Shown here in pieces: positions 56,748 through 64,000 of a DNA stretch of 64,000 bases; positions within the stretch are counted from its first letter, which is position 1; every line of letters starts with the position of its first letter. The notes below the pieces were generated by a model, which made no database searches, was not told the DNA's origin, and saw only the letters and a list, made by a program, of their open reading frames with translations. The position numbers were made by a program, and so were the translations under genes. This DNA is from a virus, in the IMG/VR virus record IMGVR_UViG_3300048790_000078, positions 22,260 to 86,259 of that record; one strand, given 5' to 3'.

Positions 56748-58913
56748 TCAATTTATCACCGTATAACTGAAGCAAGCTGGGTTTGTTACCGGTGCTGAGC
56801 TTGTGATGGTAAAGCTGACCCCCGCTGTACGAGCGCTCACCCCGAATAATGCTGGCTCCGTGGCGTTGCAGGTAACTCCCAGTTTAGCTCCGAGGCTGGC
56901 ATCGAATGTTACCAAAATTTGTGAATTGGCCGTGACTACTGAAGTGTTTACGGTCACCGTTGTTGCGGAAGCGGTGACCACTACAGATCCTGACGGAGCG
57001 TTCGCGCACGCTGCTGGCGAGGCAGAAGATGAACAATTGGAACTGGTCAATAAAAAAGGGGCGGATGGTAGCGTGATGTTTGAGGCAGGTTTCAGCGCTA
57101 CCATAAAAGCTGCGAACGGATCAGCCGAAGTATTGTCATTTGATACAGCGTTGGTGCTCCCGGCTATTCCCTGAACTTTATACTCTGTCAGAACCTGATT
57201 GGACAAGAATCTTTGAATCGCAGTGAACCCGCTCCCCGCGCTGTTCACGCCATTGTAAACAAGGGTGAACCCGAAAATTAAATCGTTATTGATGGCATTC
57301 GGGGCGATTGGGGTGTAGACGTTTCCCGTCCCCGTTCCACTCGTAGAACTGTTATTGGCGCTTTTTGTTGCGGCCTCAATAGAGGTGCACGACTTAGCAC
57401 CAACGATTTCGACCGCGAACATCCTCGGGTAGTTGGTGGACGTTGCTGCCGTGAGAGTCACAGTATTGCTGGCGGTCGAAAATGTATTTGATGCACAGAA
57501 AATCTCCGCGACGGTCGCGCTTCCATTGATGGCCGTGACGGCGCCTGCACCCGCATCGGCATATGTGTTTGTCGCGGTGTCGGCCACGCTGATTGTGTTG
57601 TTATTGGAATTTGATCCGCCGCTTAGAATGACGCTTCCGGGTGTAAGCGGATTGGTGAAAGTACATGCCAGATTAGGGCTTCCAGTTCCTGCCGGAGCCG
57701 TATTACTGCATGAATTGACGACCTGAAAACCATAGCCAACGGAAGCATTCAGAGCGGAGGTCGGGAAGATATTCCCAGTAGTATCCTGCTGAAATGGACT
57801 CAGCGAAGATAACGCCGCTCCGGTATTATTCGCGGGGATTGGCCCATACGCTACAGCCACCCCGGAACGCGGAACCCATCCGTTCGCGTTAAGCCCAATC
57901 GAAACCGGAGCGCTCCACGTTCCTGAATTTCCCGGCCACGAAGGGCTCTCGCTCCATGCCATTCCTGTCCCGGCATTTGACTGATCCATGTACATCCGGT
58001 AAGCTGTTGCGCCTGCCGATGTTGTGTATGTAACCAAAGACCCAGCTTCGACTGCCCCCCAATTTCCCCAGTTGGAGGCAGTTAAAGAGCACCCTGCTGT
58101 CGGCCCGGTGCATGTGAAATACACCAGTTGCTGCGTCCCGCTATTGTTGTTTTTGGCAACTAAAATGTAAGCGCCGCCGATGATGTACATCGAGCCATCG
58201 ATGTAATTTGTCCCCGTGATCGCATTTGGATTTCCACCTACAGTGCTTGTTCCCTGGGGGTTGACGGTTGACGTTCCGGCCCCAAAAGAGGAGAACGGAT
58301 TTGCCGCGGATGAAGTCACGGGAAGAGAATAAATCTCCATCGTGTTCATGGAGGCATTCCCCGCGCTGAGCATTACGTAGATACTTCCGTCTGCGTCTAT
58401 AAAAGGCTTAGGTGCCCAAAAGTCAACCGCTCCGGTGATAGTCGGCGTGACGGTAGCATAGGCACTCCAGTGAAGACCATCCGTACTGTTAGCGATCCCG
58501 AAATAGGCGTTATTCGACGTTGTATCGGTACACGATGCCGTGTCGGCGGTGTAAAACAGCCACCACTGATTATAAAGAAACAGGATGTCAGGGTCGCGCA
58601 GGGCAACTGTTGGAGTATAGGTAGGCCCGTCTCCCAGAAGCGTGAAGTTATGCCCGTCCGTAGAAATGGACAGGTGCATCTTGCATGAGCCAGGCTCTCC
58701 ACTGACCGATCCGTCGAAAGTCGGAAGCAGGATCATTTGAGTAGAGATCCACGCGGCGGAACTCGAAGACTGACCTACCACGACAGCCCCCGCGCTCGGA
58801 CTTACCGTTACCAGGGTGGGACCGATCCCCGAGGAGGCGGAACTTCCGATTTGGGCGTCCTGGCCGAGAAGCGCGGCGGCCGAAAGCAGAACTGCGACGA
58901 TAAGGCTTCTCAT
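56748..58913 (-). CDS. Secreted glycosidase-like protein (721 aa)
   Basis: Signal peptide MRSLIVAVLLSAAALLGQ. Residues about 60-350 look like a five-bladed beta-propeller of the GH43/GH32-type superfamily: RDPDILFLYNQWWLFYTADT, FWAPKPFIDADGSIYVML and GGAYILVAKN. The C-terminal half is Ser/Thr/Asn-rich beta (TITVN-type). It probably cleaves host glycans. ATGA-coupled to the next secreted gene upstream. Confidence 0.7.
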   Translation of the reverse strand: MRSLIVAVLLSAAALLGQDAQIGSSASSGIGPTLVTVSPSAGAVVVGQSSSSAAWISTQMILLPTFDGSVSGEPGSCKMHLSISTDGHNFTLLGDGPTYTPTVALRDPDILFLYNQWWLFYTADTASCTDTTSNNAYFGIANSTDGLHWSAYATVTPTITGAVDFWAPKPFIDADGSIYVMLSAGNASMNTMEIYSLPVTSSAANPFSSFGAGTSTVNPQGTSTVGGNPNAITGTNYIDGSMYIIGGAYILVAKNNNSGTQQLVYFTCTGPTAGCSLTASNWGNWGAVEAGSLVTYTTSAGATAYRMYMDQSNAGTGMAWSESPSWPGNSGTWSAPVSIGLNANGWVPRSGVAVAYGPIPANNTGAALSSLSPFQQDTTGNIFPTSALNASVGYGFQVVNSCSNTAPAGTGSPNLACTFTNPLTPGSVILSGGSNSNNNTISVADTATNTYADAGAGAVTAINGSATVAEIFCASNTFSTASNTVTLTAATSTNYPRMFAVEIVGAKSCTSIEAATKSANNSSTSGTGTGNVYTPIAPNAINNDLIFGFTLVYNGVNSAGSGFTAIQRFLSNQVLTEYKVQGIAGSTNAVSNDNTSADPFAAFMVALKPASNITLPSAPFLLTSSNCSSSASPAACANAPSGSVVVTASATTVTVNTSVVTANSQILVTFDASLGAKLGVTCNATEPALFGVSARTAGVSFTITSSAPVTNPACFSYTVIN

Positions 58914-59398
58914 TGTTCTATCCACCTGACGAAGGTATCCCCGCTGATGGTCCCGGTGAGCGGAGTCACCGAAACGCTGATGTTCTGGACGGTCGCGAGT
59001 CCGCGGGTCATGAACATGTTGGCGATGTTGAACGGCTGATTGCTGGTGAACGTGTAGCATCCCGCCGTCACACCGCCGCTGGAGTTGCTCGCCGTGTAGA
59101 CCTTGGTGGCTGAGATCGGAGCGCCAAAGAGTTGCTTCGGGCCCCCGGTATCCAGCGTGGTTGTAGCGGCCGTGCCGTTGTTGATGAAGCAGGCCTTAGC
59201 CGATTGCCCTGGCGTCAGGCTGATGCCGAGGTAGGCCCCGACCCACTGCCTGTTGGCGCCCGCCGGCAGTTGCAGCGTCAGTGTCTCTCCGGCCGAGGAG
59301 GCGAACGAGTCGTCGTAGGAGTACTGATTCGGCGGAGGAATCGTGCCTTGCGCCAGCAACGCGAGCGCGGTGAACGTCAGGATGAGCAATCGCTTCAT
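58910..59398 (-). CDS. Secreted hypothetical protein (162 aa)
   Basis: Signal peptide MKRLLILTFTALALLAQ, cleavage at LLA|QG. Beta-rich body (ETLTLQLPAGANRQWVGAYL, CYTFTSNQPFNIANMFMTRG). Between the glycosidase-like and spike genes, so likely part of the same surface-glycan module. Confidence 0.65.
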   Translation of the reverse strand: MKRLLILTFTALALLAQGTIPPPNQYSYDDSFASSAGETLTLQLPAGANRQWVGAYLGISLTPGQSAKACFINNGTAATTTLDTGGPKQLFGAPISATKVYTASNSSGGVTAGCYTFTSNQPFNIANMFMTRGLATVQNISVSVTPLTGTISGDTFVRWIEQ

Positions 59399-59443
59399 GC
59401 GAACAGTCTACCAATTCAGGACGTCTCCGTGGAGGTATGTCCT

Positions 59444-61915
59444 TTATTGGAGCACTCCGTTTACCCATGTGTACGTGCTGTTTGAGCATCCGCTCGGGAT
59501 GCCTGCCATGATCGTCGAGCAGTTCGTGACGTTCGTGGTTCCTGTGTACCCGGCCACCATCGCCGGGATAGAAAGGACGTTACCGGACTCCTGAAGCCCT
59601 GTGCCGACCGTGATCGCGCCTGTGTCGCCGCCGAGTGATGAGACGCCGGAGCTGCCACCGCCCATACAGTTCCAGTTTCCGTGATCGTATTGAGCAACCG
59701 TCCCAGTGCCACCCGTGACGCAAGCGCCTCCGGTAAATCCATCCTGTGAATTCTTGCAGTCAGTACAGTAAGCGAGAGCCCCGTCGCCGGGGACGCCAAG
59801 GCTGGAAAAGGCATAGTGGGTAAGCGCCAACTGCCCGTCCATGTTCACGTTTCCGTATAGATGAGTCGCTCCTGTAGACGTGGAAATGTGCATCAACTTT
59901 ACATATGTTTGACTGGTGCCTGCGGGCTTGCGATAGATAGAAAAGCTGTCGGCGTCTGAAAACGTCGCATCGTCATACCCTCCGATGTCCACTGCCCATG
60001 ATGGAAGGGCGCTGTTAGCCGGGACGCCTCCTGTGGTAGACGCTTTGGTTTCGTTTGCGGCCAGCCAAAGGCCATTGTAGTTACTTGCCGAGCCGCCGTT
60101 TGAGTGAAGCGCGCTGCCGAGTCCTGACGTAAAGGGGAACTGGATGTGAGAGGATGCTGCGGTACCAAAGCTAAAATCAAGCGAGTCCCACGCCATATTC
60201 AAAGATGTGAAAAACATCGACTGACTCGGACGATAGAAAGTGAATGTTTTAGCGACATTGAGAGCCGTGAAATCCATGACCCAGTCCCCGCCACCGTTGA
60301 GCTTAACAGCGATCTTATCGGTCGCTGCTGAGCCAAGGGAGAAAGGTCCGATGTCGAACTCATTCACTGCCGGGGTCTGGGTCACTCCCCCAGATCGCTC
60401 GCCAATTATCCCTATATCCGGCAGGAAACAGCTTGCCCCGTTGTTCCCGATCTGAGTCGGTGGCGACGATGCGTACAACGATCCGTTCAGGCAATTCGTA
60501 TAGCTGGCCTGTGTTCCGCCAACCACAGTCATTTCGTAAGGCAGTTGACCGTTCGTACTCGCGGTCGTGACGACGTTGGTGTTGTACTCCATGTACACGT
60601 CATCAAGCTGCAAGTTGCTTCCGCCGTCGTACAGAATACCGTCCGCGCCGCCGTCGATAAAGCCGCCGCTGATCTTGGTTCCAGCCGAGTTGCGCACGAT
60701 CACGTTCGACACGTAGCCCTTGACGCCGGTCCCGCGCATACGTGCATCGTTGCCGCCCGCATTGCCTGAACCAGGCCCATCGAATGACACCCCGAATGAT
60801 CCGGTCCATGTCTTTTGGTTGTAGAAATTCTCAATGGTCGAATCGACAATCTGGTTGCGATAGGTGACCGCTGTCGGCGTCCCGACCGCGTCCATATACA
60901 TCCAGATTCCTTGCCACATGTTGTTCATGTAGACATCTTTGATGATGCAGAACTGGGTATGCGTGGTCGTGGCATCGCTTGTGATCTCGATACCTTGATA
61001 CTGTGTTCCGCCGACCCCCTGGAAAGTGGCTCCGAGGACTTTGTTGCTGGAACCGAGGATAGTGAATACCCACTGGTTCGCGCAAATAGGGTTTATTACC
61101 GCTCCATACCCGCTGATCGTAATTGGCGCATTGGCGTTGGGCGTTCTGATCGTGACGGCGCAGATCGAATAGTTTCCGGCTGGCATCAGGATTGTTCCAC
61201 CGGAAATCTGAAGGCTATTGATAGCGGTCTGCAATGCCTGAGTGTCCGTTCCTGAGAAGTCTTTCACGCTGACGATATCCCGCATCTTCGCCTGAGCGCT
61301 ACGGGCCACGACAGCACCTGTCCCCTGCTGCACGAAAGTCTGAGAGTTGACCGAGCCGTTCGCTGTCGCCGTGACGGTCCAGTAATCGGTCGCTGAGTGC
61401 CCCGTTGTCGCCGCCCATGTGATCGTGACGCCATCACTGCCCGTCACCGTACCGCCCGATGTCCACGCCGCCGGGCAGCTTCCGACTGGAACCGAGAACT
61501 GCGTTGCGCTGACTCGCAGAACTGAAGCGTTCGCCACGTTGTAGCCGGATGGCGCTGCGCCGGTAACGGTCGCCTGCGCGCCGGTGAGCAGCCCATGAGA
61601 CGCTGCCGTGAAGGTGATCCGGCTTGCGGTACATGACGCCGCGGTGACCGTGCCTGCCGGATAGGTCATCGCCTGAGCTGCGCCTGTGACGTTGACCGCC
61701 GCGGTGGCCGTCCCGCCGTCGCGGGAGAACGTCACGGTGTCTGGCGTCCCCGACGCGGCAATCGTGGCCGTGTAGTAGTGGTTCGCCGCCGGGCTGGTGA
61801 ACGTCCCGCCGGAGGTCGCATCGTTCAGGCCGCTGCCTGTGAATACCGGCGGCCCGATGCTCACTGTCTGGGCGAGAGCGCAAGAGGAAACGAGGATAAG
61901 AAGTAGGGCTTTCAT
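59444..61915 (-). CDS. Tailspike-like protein with pectate-lyase fold and signal peptide (823 aa)
   Basis: Signal peptide MKALLLILVSSCALAQ (ALA|QTVS). Ig-like repeats follow (about 20-190), then IVSVKDFSGTDTQALQTAIN and TILMPAGNYSICAVTI, the start of a right-handed beta-helix (Pectate_lyase_3), and a long Gly/Ser/Asn-rich C-terminus. Typical of phage tailspikes that degrade capsule, but a Sec signal on a spike is unusual. Confidence 0.75.
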   Translation of the reverse strand: MKALLLILVSSCALAQTVSIGPPVFTGSGLNDATSGGTFTSPAANHYYTATIAASGTPDTVTFSRDGGTATAAVNVTGAAQAMTYPAGTVTAASCTASRITFTAASHGLLTGAQATVTGAAPSGYNVANASVLRVSATQFSVPVGSCPAAWTSGGTVTGSDGVTITWAATTGHSATDYWTVTATANGSVNSQTFVQQGTGAVVARSAQAKMRDIVSVKDFSGTDTQALQTAINSLQISGGTILMPAGNYSICAVTIRTPNANAPITISGYGAVINPICANQWVFTILGSSNKVLGATFQGVGGTQYQGIEITSDATTTHTQFCIIKDVYMNNMWQGIWMYMDAVGTPTAVTYRNQIVDSTIENFYNQKTWTGSFGVSFDGPGSGNAGGNDARMRGTGVKGYVSNVIVRNSAGTKISGGFIDGGADGILYDGGSNLQLDDVYMEYNTNVVTTASTNGQLPYEMTVVGGTQASYTNCLNGSLYASSPPTQIGNNGASCFLPDIGIIGERSGGVTQTPAVNEFDIGPFSLGSAATDKIAVKLNGGGDWVMDFTALNVAKTFTFYRPSQSMFFTSLNMAWDSLDFSFGTAASSHIQFPFTSGLGSALHSNGGSASNYNGLWLAANETKASTTGGVPANSALPSWAVDIGGYDDATFSDADSFSIYRKPAGTSQTYVKLMHISTSTGATHLYGNVNMDGQLALTHYAFSSLGVPGDGALAYCTDCKNSQDGFTGGACVTGGTGTVAQYDHGNWNCMGGGSSGVSSLGGDTGAITVGTGLQESGNVLSIPAMVAGYTGTTNVTNCSTIMAGIPSGCSNSTYTWVNGVLQ

Positions 61916-61920
61916 GGGTT

Positions 61921-64000
61921 TTACGCTGGAATTGGCCAGTCAATCGTTGGCGTCGACGTTGCGCGCGTGTTGCCGGTCGCGTCGGTCTGGAAAGAGATCA
62001 CGCATTCAGTGTTCGCTGGGCTCGCCGACGTGTTCAGCGTCCCCTGGATGAAGTAGCCGTTGGACGGCGTCACGCTGAGCGAGTGGCCTTGCTGCTGCCA
62101 CCAGGTCGGGCTGGAGTCCGGACTATTGCCGGTGTTCGCTGCCGCCAGCGATACGTAAAGCTGCGCGACGTTCGAGCCGCCAGGTGCGAAGTGAACGAAT
62201 ACGCCGGCCGCATACGTGGTCCCGACTGCCCATGCTGGCGCACTCGGGTCTTCCTGGCTGATAAGGGACCAGTTTGTCAGGATGCCCGCGCCGGTGCTGT
62301 AGTTGATCGGCTGGCCGAGGATCGTGTCCTGGGTGAGCACCAGCAGGTTAGTTCCCTTTGAGGCATCCGGCGTTGCCACACCGTTGACAATAGGGACGTT
62401 GTAGTAGGGGCTCGGTGGCGCGACCGTGCCGCTCTGGCCGAAGATGTACGTCTCCTGCATTGGCGACAGTTCAAAGTCCGACAGGTTGCCCAGCGAATCG
62501 GCCGATTGGAGAACCAGCAGCGAACTGACGCCGCTCTGGTTCGGGACTGGCACGGTCACGACGTTCGCGAGCGTTGGGTAGGTGTATGGCGTCCCCGAAA
62601 TGACCACCGTGTTAAGGGCCAGCGTCAGGTCCGATGAGCCGTTCACGACTACGCTCGGGGTGTCTTTGAACCCAAGCGGAGAAGGGTAGAGGATAACGAA
62701 GTCCGTCGTCGCGTCCGGCGTCACGGCCCACATGCCTTCAATCGTTATCGAGGTGCTCGTGTTCGATGCGATCTTGTTGTAAATCTGCCCCGCGCCGGTT
62801 CCGCCGACCGCTATGATGATGTTGCCTTTGTCCTGGTTGACAGCCAGGCCGGAAGGCGCGTAACTGCTCACGAAGTTCGGATCGGTGAAGCTGTTCGAGG
62901 TGATGCTCTGGGGCATGATGCGGCACACCCAAACGTCCCCGGACGGAACGGACGAAGACAGAATTCCGGCGGTCACGAACACGCTCAGATCGGTGTCCAG
63001 CGTCAGGACAGAGGCTGGTCCGGCCGTGTTGCTCACGATGCCGACTTCGAGGAGCGGGATGAAGTCGATCAGGCCGCCAGGTGCCAGAGCGTAAAGCTTC
63101 AGCCGATACCCAGCCAACTGATTGAGCGTCAGGTTCGCGCTGCTGAACGTGACAGTGAACGATCCATACGATGTCGCAATGTCGCCGAAGATTCCGCCAT
63201 GCGAGATCTGGAACGCGGTCATGCGGAGGTGGTCTTCTACCTCGTCGAGCGGGCCGTAACCGTCCCCTGGCCCAAACGGTGCCAGCGAACTGAGCGTAAT
63301 CGTCGCTGGCGCTCCACCGATTCCGCCGTTGCCGCTCACAAAGCTCAACTGGTCGATGTTTGGGCCGGAGTACACCCGATAGCCGTAATTGCTCGGGTCC
63401 CATGACGGCGTAATCACGACTTTAGAGCTACCGCTCGCCACAACGACCGTCGTCAATGCGAAGTTGGTTTCGATCCCATTGGTATCGTATCCAGACAAGG
63501 CCACGAGGTAGGTGCCGGCCGCGATGCTTCCGCCTCCGATAACTGCCGTGCTGGTGATCTTCGGTGCGCGGATCGCAGTCGTCGCCGTGTTCTTGGGAGG
63601 AATAAAGGCTGATGCAATCCCGACGCTGACGCTCGGGTCGGAGTTCTGGACACTCGACTGCATCAGGGTCATCCCGGGAGTCAGGCCGAGAAGGCTTGGG
63701 TCCTCGTTCAGGTTGAACGCTCCGACAGGCTGAGGCGGTAGAGGGAACCGTGTCTGTGTGCCTCTCACGGTGAACGGATACGCCGTCACGCTGGAGATGT
63801 TCTCATGCTGCTGGCCTGCCTGGTTGAACGCCGGAAACTTGAACCAGAACGTCTTGCCGATGTCGCCGGGCTGCAGTTGGTATTCGTACTGATTCCCATC
63901 TGCGATCAGAGTGAATGGCGCGTTGGAGGCATGCGGAACGTCGAACGTTCCGAAAACCCCGCGGCGCATGTACTTCGCCCCGCCGCCGGACTCGAAGTCG
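61921..64000 (-). CDS. Tail-tip/host-specificity protein, C-terminal part (runs off right edge)
   Basis: The frame stays open past the first internal ATG (63969) to the edge, with GGGAKYMRRGVFGTFDVPHA, then beta-rich repeats (LVALSGYDTNGIETNFALTT, YRVYSGPNIDQLSFV). It resembles the C-terminal part of gpJ/tail-tip proteins that precede the spike gene. About 693 residues visible; the N-terminus is beyond the window. Ends 5 bp before the spike start. Confidence 0.7.
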   Translation of the reverse strand, partial: DFESGGGAKYMRRGVFGTFDVPHASNAPFTLIADGNQYEYQLQPGDIGKTFWFKFPAFNQAGQQHENISSVTAYPFTVRGTQTRFPLPPQPVGAFNLNEDPSLLGLTPGMTLMQSSVQNSDPSVSVGIASAFIPPKNTATTAIRAPKITSTAVIGGGSIAAGTYLVALSGYDTNGIETNFALTTVVVASGSSKVVITPSWDPSNYGYRVYSGPNIDQLSFVSGNGGIGGAPATITLSSLAPFGPGDGYGPLDEVEDHLRMTAFQISHGGIFGDIATSYGSFTVTFSSANLTLNQLAGYRLKLYALAPGGLIDFIPLLEVGIVSNTAGPASVLTLDTDLSVFVTAGILSSSVPSGDVWVCRIMPQSITSNSFTDPNFVSSYAPSGLAVNQDKGNIIIAVGGTGAGQIYNKIASNTSTSITIEGMWAVTPDATTDFVILYPSPLGFKDTPSVVVNGSSDLTLALNTVVISGTPYTYPTLANVVTVPVPNQSGVSSLLVLQSADSLGNLSDFELSPMQETYIFGQSGTVAPPSPYYNVPIVNGVATPDASKGTNLLVLTQDTILGQPINYSTGAGILTNWSLISQEDPSAPAWAVGTTYAAGVFVHFAPGGSNVAQLYVSLAAANTGNSPDSSPTWWQQQGHSLSVTPSNGYFIQGTLNTSASPANTECVISFQTDATGNTRATSTPTIDWPIPA

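Noticed and set aside
57316-60045. TGTAGACG and GGTAGACG in the tail genes as extra members of the CGTAGACG array
   Set aside because: Each differs in the first base, they are opposite to the local transcription direction and far from the array; at this count they are compatible with chance.

Overview
This window looks like a large segment of a tailed double-stranded DNA phage (or prophage) genome. It is GC-rich and packed with short genes that overlap by ATGA, GTGA, TGATG or TAATG. Phage hallmarks are a large terminase, a probable small terminase, a portal protein, replication and recombination genes, and a tail-tip/tailspike cluster. No integrase is visible, so the lifestyle is undecided. 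Four adjacent tail-region proteins have Sec signal peptides with AxA|Q-like or LLAQ-type ends, a style I associate with Acidobacteriota (Bryobacter/Solibacter-like). That host guess is an inference only.

Layout. 1-12.5 kb (minus strand): packaging and head-start operon, from a ParB-like gene at the top down through a small-terminase-like gene, many small genes, the large terminase, a cold-shock protein, a small membrane protein, and a portal gene that runs off the left edge. The portal reading frame is interrupted by two inteins. 12.5-13.9 kb: non-coding divergence region with DnaA-box-like sites and AT-rich direct repeats, a candidate replication origin. 13.9-33.4 kb (plus): a long early operon of small Cys-rich proteins, WGR-domain proteins, a Ycf46-like AAA ATPase with DUF3150-like and DUF1257-like partners, a WGR-DNA ligase, a clamp-loader ATPase, a Gp37/DUF5131-type protein, an N6-methyltransferase-like protein, nucleases and a ribbon-helix-helix regulator. 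33.4-49.1 kb (minus): ParB-like and PAPS-reductase-like genes, RusA-type resolvase, metallo-beta-lactamase-fold protein, intein-containing DnaB helicase, HD protein, DUF1376 replication protein, HNH nucleases and a J-domain-like protein. 49.2-55.8 kb (plus): an AT-hook protein, a putative annealing protein, an SMC/RecF-type ATPase and small genes. 55.8-64 kb (minus): secreted or tail-associated proteins (glycosidase-like, pectate-lyase-fold spike) and a tail-tip protein cut by the right edge. Both edges are crossed by minus-strand structural genes, so on a circular map the missing capsid and tail genes would lie between them.

Mobile selfish elements are abundant: three inteins (two in portal, one in DnaB), three related HNH homing endonucleases and a fourth HNH/NUMOD-like one. 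One homing endonuclease separates a truncated dnaB 5-prime copy from the intact dnaB. The least explained signals are an exact 8-mer, CGTAGACG, found about 15 times on the plus strand only and concentrated at 14.0-17.4 kb, and a repeated site-hairpin-leader arrangement in front of the first three rightward genes. Five genes carry apparent single-base frameshifts, which need read-level checking.
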